The position numbers and the translations under genes were made by a program. Shown piece by piece: positions 16,999-26,246 of a DNA stretch of 64,000 nt. The DNA is from JADHUC01 sp964623055 (GTDB taxonomy: Bacteria > Planctomycetota > Planctomycetia > Pirellulales > Pirellulaceae), in assembly GCA_964623055.1 (NCBI GenBank), contig CAZURK010000047.1:3618-67617 (forward strand), in the 5' to 3' direction. The notes beneath the pieces were generated by a model, which worked only from the letters and a program-made list of their open reading frames with translations, was not told where the DNA came from and ran no database searches. Positions within the stretch are counted from its first letter, which is position 1. Each line of letters starts with the position of its first letter.

Positions 16999-17925
16999 AT
17001 GAGAGTAATTCTTGCGGCGCCTCGCGGTTTCTGCGCAGGCGTGAACATGGCCATTCAGAGCCTGGAATTGGCGATCAGGACTCTTGGGGCGCCCGTGTAC
17101 GTGTATCACGAAATTGTCCACAACAAATTTGTCGTCGAGTCTTTTCGCGACAAAGGGGCTGTTTTCGTAGACGATTTGGGCGATGTGCCCGAGGGGTCGA
17201 ACCTACTGTTTTCCGCCCACGGCGTCTCGCCCGAAGTGCGGCAGATTGCGCGCGAACGTCAGTTGAATGCCATCGACGCCACTTGTCCGCTGGTCACCAA
17301 GGTCCATCTGGAGGCCATCCGCTTCGCCCAAGAAGGACACACGATCCTGTTGATCGGCCACAAAGGCCACGACGAGGTTACCGGCACGATGGGTGAAGCC
17401 CTCGAATCCATCCTCCTGGTCCAGTCCGTCGCAGACGCCGATGCCGTTGAACTGCCGTCCGAGGCGAAGGTCGCGTATTTGACGCAGACGACACTCTCGG
17501 TGGACGACGCCAATCGAATCATCGAAAGACTAAAGGAGCGGTTCCCCCAACTCGTCGGTCCTCGCAAAGAAGATATCTGTTATGCGACGCAAAACCGGCA
17601 GGAAGCTGTGCGTTGTCTTTCGGGCGAGGCGGATTTGGCTCTTGTGCTGGGCAGCCAGAACAGTTCAAACAGCCAGCGCCTGCGCGAAATGGCGACCGAG
17701 CAGAATGTCGAAGCTCACTTGATCGACGGGGCTTCCGATATCGAACCCCACTGGTTTGACGCCGTGGAAACCGTCCTGGTCACCGCCGGCGCCAGCGCGC
17801 CGGAGTCCGTCGTCGACGAGTGCATCAGCTACCTGAAAGACCGATTCGGTGCGACGGTCGAGTTACGGACCATTCGCGAGGAGAGTGTCCGTTTCCCGTT
17901 GCCCAAACCGTTGCGCAACGGGTAA
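16999..17925 (+). CDS. ispH: 4-hydroxy-3-methylbut-2-enyl diphosphate reductase
   Basis: A 308-residue iron-sulfur enzyme catalysing the last step of the MEP isoprenoid pathway, making IPP and DMAPP. The three cluster cysteines are at the expected places: Cys12 (APRGFCAGV), Cys96 (DATCPLVTKVH) and Cys194 (EDICYATQNRQ). SAHGVSPEV, HKGHDEV and the SSNSQRL block are also present. The start at 16999 begins MRVILAAPRG as in other IspH; the frame stays open further upstream, but that part overlaps the divergent neighbour and lacks similarity. A palindromic repeat begins at the stop codon. Confidence 0.97.
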   Translation: MRVILAAPRGFCAGVNMAIQSLELAIRTLGAPVYVYHEIVHNKFVVESFRDKGAVFVDDLGDVPEGSNLLFSAHGVSPEVRQIARERQLNAIDATCPLVTKVHLEAIRFAQEGHTILLIGHKGHDEVTGTMGEALESILLVQSVADADAVELPSEAKVAYLTQTTLSVDDANRIIERLKERFPQLVGPRKEDICYATQNRQEAVRCLSGEADLALVLGSQNSSNSQRLREMATEQNVEAHLIDGASDIEPHWFDAVETVLVTAGASAPESVVDECISYLKDRFGATVELRTIREESVRFPLPKPLRNG

Positions 17926-18009
17926 GGTAGGTCCCGCTTGCCGAGCGGGACCTGTCGGCGTGACAGATCTCGGAATTCAACGTCCCTCTCGGCAAGCGGG
18001 ACCTACCTT
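17924..18009. repeat. 22-bp inverted repeat, GTAGGTCCCGC type
   Basis: Arms 17924-17945 and 17988-18009 pair perfectly over 22 bp. The core runs from GTAG (17927) to CTAC (18006). The left half also folds alone as AGGTCCCGCT with AGCGGGACCT. It starts within the ispH stop codon, so it may serve as its terminator. Boundaries and double-hairpin design match the 64-bp family elsewhere in the window. Confidence 0.8.
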
Positions 18010-18244
18010 TCGCCGCCTTGGCGACTTTCTCTGCGGCCTGCGGAGGCGTCGGCACGACCTGGATCTTGTTCTGCCCACAATTTCTGGATTTTCCGGCCAT
18101 CGCTGGATTTGACATGTCCGGCTTCCGGACGGAAATACGATTACCTAGATGGAGGAACGCTGAGCGGCCTCTATGCCTGACCGATAAGGGAACAGACAAA
18201 ACAGCCACAAAGGTCACGTTTTGGCTATCATGGGGGGCAGAGAG
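18010..18244. other. Intergenic region upstream of the STAS gene
   Basis: With the preceding palindrome this makes a 319-bp gap between ispH and the next gene. No coding region is supported here. It probably holds the promoter of the STAS gene, but I see no confident -10/-35 pair. Confidence 0.45.
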
Positions 18245-18718
18245 ATGAGTGCTCCATCTAGGGAAAATAGGCGTTTTACGTGCCGCTGTCCCGCTTGTGG
18301 TGAGAAGCTGGCTCCTTATTTGATGTTGCCCAACCTTGCCATGCCCTGCCCGGACTGTGGATATTTTTTGTGGTGTCGCAGCAGGGTGGTCGACGATGTT
18401 GTCATTCTGGATGTCCTCCGGGACAGATCGCCGGAGCAAGCGGACATCCACCGTCTGGCCGACTCGCTCGTCGACTCAAAGGTTGTTCCCCGCGTCGTCG
18501 TTGATCTGTCCGACCTGGATTGCATCAGCAGCCTGCTGATGGCCAAGCTGATCGTCCTGAACCGGCGCATACATCACGCGGAAGGCACACTTGTGTTGTG
18601 TGGGATGAGCCCGTTCGTGCGCGAGACGTTTATCTCGACCAAGCTGGATACGCTGTTCGAGATAGCCGACGACGAGGAGACGGCGTTGGCCAATCTGTTG
18701 TCGGGCAATGCGGCTTAG
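18245..18718 (+). CDS. Zinc-ribbon plus STAS-domain protein (anti-anti-sigma-like)
   Basis: A 157-residue protein. The N-terminus has two Cys pairs, CRCPACGEKL and CPDCGYF, forming a likely zinc ribbon. The rest has the STAS pattern: VVDDVVILDVL, PRVVVDLSDLDCISSLLMAKLI (where the Ser pair occupies the place of the phosphorylatable serine of SpoIIAA-like proteins), then GTLVLCGMSPFVRETFIST and the terminal helix. A role in partner-switch regulation is inferred from the family; no anti-sigma kinase gene adjoins it. The ATG at 18245 is preferred because GGGGGG lies 8 nt upstream. Its stop overlaps the stop of the convergent HzsA-related gene. Confidence 0.82.
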   Translation: MSAPSRENRRFTCRCPACGEKLAPYLMLPNLAMPCPDCGYFLWCRSRVVDDVVILDVLRDRSPEQADIHRLADSLVDSKVVPRVVVDLSDLDCISSLLMAKLIVLNRRIHHAEGTLVLCGMSPFVRETFISTKLDTLFEIADDEETALANLLSGNAA

Positions 18719-21700
18719 TCCACCGGCCCTGGGCGAACGATCGTAGGAGCGTTTTCGATTTTTGGGCGAATGGCCAGCCAGTCGACGCCTTGGAACACCG
18801 GGTCGGGTATCGCGCGGACTTCGTCGTCGCCCCGGTAGGGACACATGGCGTCCACCCATGCGATCAGCCTGCGGAGACTGATCGGGTCGACCTTCACGTC
18901 GTTATGCTTGCCGCTGGACGCGATTTCGATCAGTTTGCTTCTGTACGACAGGGCCTTCATGGGTGCAGGCGTCTGATAGGCCACCGGGTCGCGTTGGTCG
19001 TAGGCTTCCACCATCAGCATGTTGGCGATGCCCCAGGCGGGCGGCGGGTCTTCGGGTTTCTCGTAGGGTCGGCCCCAGGTCGGCCTGCCGATCAGCGTGG
19101 CGTACGTCTCGTCGAACGACAGAAATCCCGGACGCGGCGTCATATCGAACGTCTTGCGTCCCTTGCCGTCGCCTTGATGGCATTTTCCGCAGTACTCGTT
19201 CAGTACCGGCTGGACGTAGCGAGAATAACTGACGGTGCGGTCGTCCCACGGCGGCGGAGTGATCTCGCGCGGCGGTTTGGCCATGGCCATGGATTTGCCT
19301 ACGTATTCGGGCGCCGTGCTGTGAAGTTCGTGACAGCCCAAACAGCCACGACTCTCTCCGGGCATGACGCCTGTGAAGCTGCGCATCGTCTGCAGAGCGC
19401 GGTAATTCTCGTCGAGCAACTGGAAGTGCAGCGCCTTGCCCGTCGGCGCGCTGAACGCCACGGATCCGTCCTCCTCGATCGGTACGGTTCCGATGACACG
19501 TTTGACACCTTCGGATTGCACCAGCGATACCACGGGCCCGGTCGAGATGTATGGCCGTTTGTGCCAGTAGGTGTAGGTCTTCGGCTCGATGTTCAGAACG
19601 CGCAGGTACTTTGCCTTGTCCTTCAATTGGTCGGGAGCCCCGAAGTACACGTTGTTGCTGTAAATGACACCTCCCTGTGGATCGAGCCGATTGTCGCGTT
19701 CCGGCCATATGACCCGATCGGCGATCACCGGCGGCTTTCTGCGCGGCCGCAGCGGAATGGCATGAAGGACGTTGTGGGTGCCCTCATAGACGAGTTCCCG
19801 GTTGCCGTCCACATCCATTAGGTACAACACGAACTTGCCAGCTCGATTGGCCGACACGAGAAAATCCTGCTCGTTCAACGGATACGGCGAGTAGTAGGCG
19901 GAGTAGTGGCCGCTGGGGTGATAATTCGGCGATTCGACCGGGTCAACCGGTCCGTCGCCCGACTCGGGCCAGCCGACATCCGCGGTGACTTTTGTCAGGC
20001 CGTCTGGGAAATTGAATCCTTTGTCCGGGTCGATGATACCAACCGAACCGCTAAACCAGTTGTGATGGGCGCTGCCGGTGAACATGACTCGCCGGCTATC
20101 AGGAATACTCCTGGCATCCTTCAACAAGTCGGGCCAGACGCTCTGATTGCCCCAGAACGTGTTGACCTGCGTGCCATCGGGATTGACCGTCCAAATCCCT
20201 TGGGCGCGCCAGAGCGGCTTATCGGTATACTCCCACCGCGTGTAGATGATCCGACCGTCGTTCATCACCGACGGCAGGTAATCCGGTTCATTGTTGCGCG
20301 ATATCAAGTAGATGTTTTCTCCATCATGGTCGCAGCGCGCGAGCACGTAAGCGTTCGTGGGCGGCATGCAGCGCACGTAGGTGTGACCACGCGTGGTCGA
20401 GAAGACGATATGACCGTCCGGCAGGTAGATCGGGTCCATGTCGTCAAACTGGCCGTCGGTCAATTGCACGAGCCCAGTGCCGTCGACGTTGATTTCGTAC
20501 AGGTGGAACGACTTCTCGTTGTGCGGCTTGAAGCAGAAGACGACCTTCTTGCCATCGTACGACAGATCGGGCCGCCAGAACGAACCGTGTAGCGGCAACT
20601 GGGGCATCAGCTTCGTGAGGCTGCCCTCAGGCGATAGACCATCCAGGACCATCAAACGTCCGCCCGGCACGGCCATATACCCCAATCGGTGACGCGTTTC
20701 GTGCTGCCACTCTCGGCCTTGTGGGAAGGGCATGTCTACGTACAGGACCTGGTCGAAATCAACGACGGGATTCTTGAACATGATCGACCGCTTGACTCGC
20801 CTGACCGCGAAATACAGTTCCTGTTCGGGTTCGACTAGCGACTCGGCCTGCTTGGCAAGTTCATCCAGCTTGGCGAGTTGGTCGGAAAGATCGACCCGTC
20901 CGTGGGAACTGCCCAGAATCCTGTCCGCCAACTCGCGAGCCCACATGATTTCATTGTTGATTCTCTCGGGCGATGGGTTGCGATCGGCTTGGTGCAGCCA
21001 GTCTCGCTGAAGCACGTCCTTCGCCTCAAGCGATGTCAGATTGCAGGTCTCCGGCGTTTCCGGTGTGACGTAGGGGGCTACCGGCTCGGATGTGGATGGC
21101 CGGAACTGAACTCGCCGACCGGCCTGGAGCATAATCTCGATCCACCGAGGCGAGAATCGCGCATCGTCGCCCAAGGCAACGAGATTCTCGTAGCCTTGCC
21201 GGATGGCTTTGGCCTCGTCCCACGATCGCAATTCGTCGGCCGTACACTTGGCGATTTGACATTCGGTCAGCGGTTTGTATTCGAGCGCCAGTTCGACCAA
21301 CCGCCTTGCCTCGCGTACATTGACATCGTTATCCAGCGAGTTCAAATAGCCGATGGGGCCCATCTCCGTCCAAGCGACGAAGCTCTCGTAGTTTTCTGGG
21401 AAACTGGACTTCAACCGGGTTAGCAGCGCGCCGGCCAACTCGGGATCGAGTTGGAGACCGCCTTCGACCAGGTTCTTCCGCGTGCCCGCCATTGTCTCTG
21501 CGAAAGAAGGCCCCGCCGCGTAGAACGTATTCACGCGATCCTCAAACTCGCGGGCCAACTTCTCCACGGCGGCGACACCTCCTTGATAAAGCGCAGCGAC
21601 TTCTTCGGCGCTCAGAGCGTCCCTGTAGATTCGAAGGTCGTCAATCGCTCCCTGGAAGTGCTCGCCGCTGCCGCTGCTGGAACCGATGAAGGCCGGGGCT

Positions 21701-23010
21701 TCGGCGCCGGTAACTATCTTCCCTGGACGTTCGAGCGCCCCGATTTCCTTTCCGTCCAGATACACGCGAAGGGCCTGGCCGTCGAACGTTCCAGCACAGT
21801 GGTGCCAAGCGCCGTCGAGGACCTGCGCCGGATTGAGTTCCGCGTCGCACTCCTCATAGCCATTCACGTTCAATCCCATCGAGAGGATCGAACCGTTCTC
21901 CTGGAACGCGAACAGCAGACGTTCGCCGCATTCTTGCCGGAAGATCTCGCGGAAACCCTTCAGATCCGAGGGCTTCGCCCACGCGGAAAACGTGATCGTC
22001 GAGACTTCGCTGAGACCAGGACCGATGTCCGCCGACAGGGCGTGCTGGCCCGAAAGCCGAATCGCTGTGCCGTGAACGCCTCGCGCCCTAGGAATGTTGT
22101 GATCCGCCCGGACATTCGCTGCTGGATCGCCCGCCACGTCGCAAGCGGTCGGCACGCTGCCACGTTCGTTGAAGGTCCAATGGGCCAAGAGCGGCTTGTC
22201 GATCTTCGGTTCGTCGGCTTCCACCGGCTCGGCCAAGCTGGCGAGAGCCCGGATGCCGTTCTGGTAGAGTTTCGCGACTTCTTCGGCCGTCAGCACATCC
22301 TGATAGATTCTCAGGTCGTCCATCACACCATGGAAGTTCTCGCCACCGTTCGACGAGCCGATGCATCCTGGTGCCGTGCCGCCGGCGGTAATCACGCCGG
22401 GCCGTTCCAGCGAGCCCACCTCGCGCCCGTCCAGATAAACCCGCATGAACTGACCGTCGAACGTGGCGGCACAATGATGCCAGCCGCCGTCCAGCACGTG
22501 TTCCGGGTCGATCTTGGCATCGCACTCGACGTAGCCGCCGATGTTCAGCCCCAATGAGAGGATCGTGCCGTCGTGTTGGAACGAGAACAACACACGGTTG
22601 TCGCCGTCTTCTTTACGGAAGATCTCGCGGTACACCTCCAAGTCGGTCGGCATGGTCCATGCCGAAAGCGATATCTTCTGCAGCCCTTGGAAATCTGGCT
22701 TACCGGGAACGCGTAGCTTGTGCCGGTCGGAGAATCTTAACGCACCGCCGAAAGGACCTTGTGTGCGATCAAATCCCGGCACGTGCGCGTTGTCCGGCGA
22801 TGCGTGGTGGCCATTCTCGCTGGAATCAAGGCAAGCTGTGCCGAACTGTTCCTCAAAGCTCCAGTAGGCAATCAACGGTTTGTCGATATCGAGCGGATCC
22901 ACGGCGCCTTTTCGCCCGTCTGTCGCAGCATCATCAGCAAACACGCCGGACGCGCACACGGCCAAGGGGGCGACGAGCAGCGACATGAATCCAGCTCGCA
23001 AGTACCGCAT
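18715..23010 (-). CDS. HzsA-related LamG/cytochrome-domain exported protein
   Basis: A 1431-residue planctomycete-type protein. The signal peptide ends near SGVFADD. Two LamG/concanavalin-like domains follow (about 45-260 and 270-470; each starts IDKPLxAxW and contains MDDLRIYQDVLTAEEVA or a close variant). A helical linker comes next, then a PD40-type propeller (VVFCFKPHNEKSFHLYEINVDG), and a part resembling the hydrazine synthase alpha subunit middle domain. Two CXXCH haem sites lie at about 1223 (GCLGCHELH) and 1273 (YCGKCHQGDGKG). Such proteins are exported and probably carry c-type haem. The similarity to hydrazine synthase does not imply anammox, since such relatives are common in other planctomycetes. 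The start is supported by AAGGAAGGAAC just before the ATG. Confidence 0.88.
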   Translation of the reverse strand: MRYLRAGFMSLLVAPLAVCASGVFADDAATDGRKGAVDPLDIDKPLIAYWSFEEQFGTACLDSSENGHHASPDNAHVPGFDRTQGPFGGALRFSDRHKLRVPGKPDFQGLQKISLSAWTMPTDLEVYREIFRKEDGDNRVLFSFQHDGTILSLGLNIGGYVECDAKIDPEHVLDGGWHHCAATFDGQFMRVYLDGREVGSLERPGVITAGGTAPGCIGSSNGGENFHGVMDDLRIYQDVLTAEEVAKLYQNGIRALASLAEPVEADEPKIDKPLLAHWTFNERGSVPTACDVAGDPAANVRADHNIPRARGVHGTAIRLSGQHALSADIGPGLSEVSTITFSAWAKPSDLKGFREIFRQECGERLLFAFQENGSILSMGLNVNGYEECDAELNPAQVLDGAWHHCAGTFDGQALRVYLDGKEIGALERPGKIVTGAEAPAFIGSSSGSGEHFQGAIDDLRIYRDALSAEEVAALYQGGVAAVEKLAREFEDRVNTFYAAGPSFAETMAGTRKNLVEGGLQLDPELAGALLTRLKSSFPENYESFVAWTEMGPIGYLNSLDNDVNVREARRLVELALEYKPLTECQIAKCTADELRSWDEAKAIRQGYENLVALGDDARFSPRWIEIMLQAGRRVQFRPSTSEPVAPYVTPETPETCNLTSLEAKDVLQRDWLHQADRNPSPERINNEIMWARELADRILGSSHGRVDLSDQLAKLDELAKQAESLVEPEQELYFAVRRVKRSIMFKNPVVDFDQVLYVDMPFPQGREWQHETRHRLGYMAVPGGRLMVLDGLSPEGSLTKLMPQLPLHGSFWRPDLSYDGKKVVFCFKPHNEKSFHLYEINVDGTGLVQLTDGQFDDMDPIYLPDGHIVFSTTRGHTYVRCMPPTNAYVLARCDHDGENIYLISRNNEPDYLPSVMNDGRIIYTRWEYTDKPLWRAQGIWTVNPDGTQVNTFWGNQSVWPDLLKDARSIPDSRRVMFTGSAHHNWFSGSVGIIDPDKGFNFPDGLTKVTADVGWPESGDGPVDPVESPNYHPSGHYSAYYSPYPLNEQDFLVSANRAGKFVLYLMDVDGNRELVYEGTHNVLHAIPLRPRRKPPVIADRVIWPERDNRLDPQGGVIYSNNVYFGAPDQLKDKAKYLRVLNIEPKTYTYWHKRPYISTGPVVSLVQSEGVKRVIGTVPIEEDGSVAFSAPTGKALHFQLLDENYRALQTMRSFTGVMPGESRGCLGCHELHSTAPEYVGKSMAMAKPPREITPPPWDDRTVSYSRYVQPVLNEYCGKCHQGDGKGRKTFDMTPRPGFLSFDETYATLIGRPTWGRPYEKPEDPPPAWGIANMLMVEAYDQRDPVAYQTPAPMKALSYRSKLIEIASSGKHNDVKVDPISLRRLIAWVDAMCPYRGDDEVRAIPDPVFQGVDWLAIRPKIENAPTIVRPGPVD

Positions 23011-23311
23011 AGTTCCTTCCTTCCCTTCTTGATCACTGCGGATGGCGGACACGTTCGTGCAACTTCCTATTGTCCACAGACGCGCCGGTGCTCGCAAGCA
23101 CGATTCGGACCCGAGCCGCAGTCGCCATTTCCTGTGCCGTTGACAGAGATTGGGGCCACATGTTCATTTGGCCAGATTCCTGCTTCTATCGCATCGTGAC
23201 GCTGGTAGAATGGGCGTTGCTCGAACCGCGGATCTTGGGGACGAATCAGTTTCTGAAGTGGTTTGCGGTGGCCGTGTCTGGCGTCCGCAACATAAGACAG
23301 GAGCGAGTGTC

Positions 23312-23773
23312 ATGAACGATGAATCTGATCAGAACCGTGCAGATGGTGAGCGTGACCATGACCTTGGGGAGGAAATGTCGCCAGAACTCGAACAAGCGGC
23401 CGAACAGGGAGACGAGGTGCTCCAGCCGGTCGAGACCTCTGAAGGCCCTGCAAGAAAGCCGAAGATGCCGCCTTCGCGTATCGCTTTCTTGGTGTTTGTG
23501 GTGGTCGCTGCCGTGGCGATCGTGGTGGAATTGAGTGCTCGACGGAACTTCACCCGCTCGGTGGAGACCCTCGAAAAAGCACTTGAGAAAGGGGGAAAAG
23601 ATGGATCGGCGGTCTATCGAAAGGACCTCGATAAGCTCTTTTACGGTTCTCCGTCAAAACAGTATGACGAAAAGACGAGTACGGAGACGTTCACCTGGAG
23701 GGGCATTCGAGCGCATCGTCTCGAAGTGGAATACGGCGTAATGGAGTTCGTGAGCGGGTTCAAGACGCCTTAG
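23312..23773 (+). CDS. Small single-pass membrane protein, unknown function
   Basis: A 153-residue protein. The first 50 residues are very acidic (DGERDHDLGEEMSPELEQ). A single membrane helix follows (about 56-73, AFLVFVVVAAVAIVVEL). The C-terminal domain (VETLEKALEK, KDLDKLFYGSPSKQYDEK, TFTWRGIRAHRLEVEYG) is probably outside the cytoplasm and has a beta-rich end. I do not recognise a named domain. The ATG at 23312 has GGAG about 8 nt upstream. It is convergent with the SNF2 gene and probably independent of it. Confidence 0.75.
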   Translation: MNDESDQNRADGERDHDLGEEMSPELEQAAEQGDEVLQPVETSEGPARKPKMPPSRIAFLVFVVVAAVAIVVELSARRNFTRSVETLEKALEKGGKDGSAVYRKDLDKLFYGSPSKQYDEKTSTETFTWRGIRAHRLEVEYGVMEFVSGFKTP

Positions 23774-23792
23774 CCGCGCTAAGCTCGCAGTG

Positions 23793-25604
23793 CTACGCGG
23801 CTTTTCGAATGGGGCCTTGGGGCGTGCGCAGGTCGAATAGCCCGAAGATTTCGTCTTGCGTCAAGCCTGTGTTGGTGGGCGGTGCGCCGCCGTGAGAGAA
23901 GATCAGATCGAATAGTTCCCGTTTCTCTTCCAGGATCTGGTTGATGCGTTCCTCGATGGTTTCGACCGTCAGCATCCTTGTCACGGTCACTGATCCCACG
24001 ACACCGATGCGGTGAGCGCGATTGATCGCCTGGTCCTCGACGGCAGGGTTCCACCAGCGGTCGAACAGGAAGACGTAACGGCAGAACTGCAGATTCAGTC
24101 CCACGCTGCCTGCCCCGTATGTCATCAGGATCACGTGTTTGGACGTGTCGTTTCTAAACCGGTCGATGACGGCGTCGCGATGTTTCGTCGGCACCTTTCC
24201 GTGGTATTCCAATGGACCGAAACGGCGCAGGCGGTCGCGCAGCTTTGCCAACGTGTGCACCCATTGGCTGAAAACGATCGCTTTCCGGCCACTGGCCGCG
24301 ATCTCCTCCAAATCGGCTTCCAGGCGTTCCAGCTTGGCGCTGACGCCGGTCGCGGGGTCGAAATTGCAGATCTGTTTCAGCCGCAATACCAGCTCGAATA
24401 CATGTTGAATCGTTATCTCCGCCCCCATGCCCTCAAGACGCAAGACACCATCACTTTCGGCAGTATCATAGGTCGCTCGCTGCTCGGGCGTCAGCTCCAA
24501 CTCGGCATCGCGAACCAGCTTCGGCGGCATATCCTGCAGCACCAGGTCTTTCGTACGGCGAAGCATGTAGTCTCGTGTGGCTTTGGCCATTTGTCGCGGC
24601 CTCATCCCTGGTGAGAGGTACCCGCGTGAGAGAAAATCGAAGATGCCAACCAGATCGTCAGGGCTGTTTTCCACCGGTGTTCCGGTCAGGGCCCAACTGC
24701 GCGTCCGGGAGATCGACCGCACTGCCTGGCTGGTGGCGCTGGAACGATTTTTGATTCGCTGGGCTTCGTCCAACACGACCAAATCAAACTGCAGACTGCG
24801 ATCCGCAATGATGTCACGGTCGCGCAACAGCAGTTCATAGTTGGCGATCTTCACCGGGACCTGCACGCCGCGCCACTGCCACTCGCGACGCGTGCGGTCG
24901 CCTTCCACGATAGCAACAGGCACATCGGCAGCCCACATCGCGAACTCGCGCTGCCAGTTTGTGACCAATGGCTTGGGACAAACCATCAACACACTGCGCA
25001 ACTCCCCGGAACAGAGCAACAGCCGAATCGTGATAATGGCTTGCATCGTTTTTCCCAGCCCCATTTCGTCTGCCAGAATCGCCGAGTAACGAGGATACAA
25101 GAACGCGATGCCTTCGAGTTGATACGGAAACGGTTCGAAAGGGAACTCGAGCGAATTGGAGGTAACCAGTGATTCCAAGGACGGCTGCAATACATAGTAC
25201 AGGCGGTCTTGGAGTTTGATGATGTCGTTCGGGGGAGCGATACGCGTGGGCTTCTTTTGTGACGGCTTCTTCTGGCTCGCGACAGGTTGATCCTGTGCGG
25301 GCTTCGTCGTACCCCTCGCGCTCTCTGTCCACGCAGGCGACTCGGGGAAGGTAAAGCCCATGGCCTTAATCGGCGGAGTCCGGAGCCGGACTGGAACGAC
25401 GCGCGGCTTGCTGAATTCAGTGACAGCGCGGCGCACAGATATCTTCGGCGGCCTGCTTATGGACGCTCCCCACCCGGTTGGATAGACGTTAACCGGTACA
25501 TCAAGATCCACGCTGTCGACAACGGGCTTCATCGAGGATGTGAAGGACGATCGGGCTTTCCCTGCTTCCGGTTTGCTCGAATGTTGATCGTGACTCCGCT
25601 CCAT
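23793..25604 (-). CDS. SNF2-family ATPase/helicase
   Basis: A 603-residue protein. The first 125 or so residues are basic, low in structure and Pro/Lys-rich, with no known domain. The SNF2 motor follows: motif Q/I at YQLEGIAFLYPR...LADEMGLGKT (179-186), motif II DEAQ (279-282), motif III ALTGTPVEN, motif V MTYGAGSVGLNLQF and motif VI DRWWNPAVEDQAINRAHRIG. It is a dsDNA translocase acting on protein-DNA complexes. No nuclease or SWIM zinc finger is present. It lies 54 bp downstream of a 195-residue unknown gene, and the pair is divergent from two further genes ending in an AAA ATPase. Confidence 0.92.
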   Translation of the reverse strand: MERSHDQHSSKPEAGKARSSFTSSMKPVVDSVDLDVPVNVYPTGWGASISRPPKISVRRAVTEFSKPRVVPVRLRTPPIKAMGFTFPESPAWTESARGTTKPAQDQPVASQKKPSQKKPTRIAPPNDIIKLQDRLYYVLQPSLESLVTSNSLEFPFEPFPYQLEGIAFLYPRYSAILADEMGLGKTMQAIITIRLLLCSGELRSVLMVCPKPLVTNWQREFAMWAADVPVAIVEGDRTRREWQWRGVQVPVKIANYELLLRDRDIIADRSLQFDLVVLDEAQRIKNRSSATSQAVRSISRTRSWALTGTPVENSPDDLVGIFDFLSRGYLSPGMRPRQMAKATRDYMLRRTKDLVLQDMPPKLVRDAELELTPEQRATYDTAESDGVLRLEGMGAEITIQHVFELVLRLKQICNFDPATGVSAKLERLEADLEEIAASGRKAIVFSQWVHTLAKLRDRLRRFGPLEYHGKVPTKHRDAVIDRFRNDTSKHVILMTYGAGSVGLNLQFCRYVFLFDRWWNPAVEDQAINRAHRIGVVGSVTVTRMLTVETIEERINQILEEKRELFDLIFSHGGAPPTNTGLTQDEIFGLFDLRTPQGPIRKAA

Positions 25605-25658
25605 TGCCCGTGTTCTCCGTTTCTAGGCCAATCGAACCTGGACGAGGTACTCGCTTCT

Positions 25659-26246
25659 TCATGTAGCGCTGGCGCGAGCCTCGTCAATCGCGTCGCGAAT
25701 GCGGTCGAAAGGCTCGTTCAGATCGAATGTGGTTGCGTAGGGCTGCCATCGCGCGGCGATTTCGCGCTCGTCGTTCTCGTAGGCTTCCGCGACGGCCAAT
25801 CGCTGTTCGCCGAGCGAGAAGCAGTGCAGTTTCGATAAGGCAGGGCTGCGAGGAACGCGATGAGCATCGTCCAGACGCAAGTGCAGGTCGGCTTCCGCCG
25901 GTTCGTCGTTTGTCGACTCTGACTTGATGACGTGAGCAACAGGTGAAGTCGAATATTGGCGAACGGCCAACACATGTTCGACGTCCGTGAACACCACAAT
26001 CGGTCGAGCCTTGGCCTTCTCCAGCAGAGCCCTGCCAATCTGCTCACCGTACAGGAAAGGTTTCAGCGTCGGGCCGTAAAGCACTTCCTGGGCGCGATTC
26101 GGCCGTACCGGGGCTGTACAATAGAATTCGAGCGGACGCGCCGCTAGGTTCAGTACCAGGTATCCGCCGAACAGCCCCTGCCCCTCGTGTTCGCATACCG
26201 TAAGGAAGCCGATTGCCGGTTGAGGTTTATGGCTGCTAGCTGGCAT
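25659..26246 (-). CDS. Unknown protein upstream of the SNF2 gene
   Basis: A 195-residue protein that I do not recognise. It starts with FLTVCEHEGQGLFGGYLVLNLAARPLEFYCTAPVRP-type beta strands, then a KARPIVVFTDVEHVLAVRQ strand, and ends in a helical stretch (FDRIRDAIDEARASA). There are no membrane helices. The ATG at 26246 is used; an in-frame TTG at 26270 is possible. It is likely co-transcribed with the SNF2 gene, so a functional link (substrate adaptor or target) is plausible. Confidence 0.75.
   Translation of the reverse strand: MPASSHKPQPAIGFLTVCEHEGQGLFGGYLVLNLAARPLEFYCTAPVRPNRAQEVLYGPTLKPFLYGEQIGRALLEKAKARPIVVFTDVEHVLAVRQYSTSPVAHVIKSESTNDEPAEADLHLRLDDAHRVPRSPALSKLHCFSLGEQRLAVAEAYENDEREIAARWQPYATTFDLNEPFDRIRDAIDEARASAT

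Noticed and set aside
18520..19821. A 433-codon plus-strand frame opposite the HzsA-related gene
   Set aside because: It runs from inside the STAS gene in another frame and is antisense to the haem-binding domain; no coding features.
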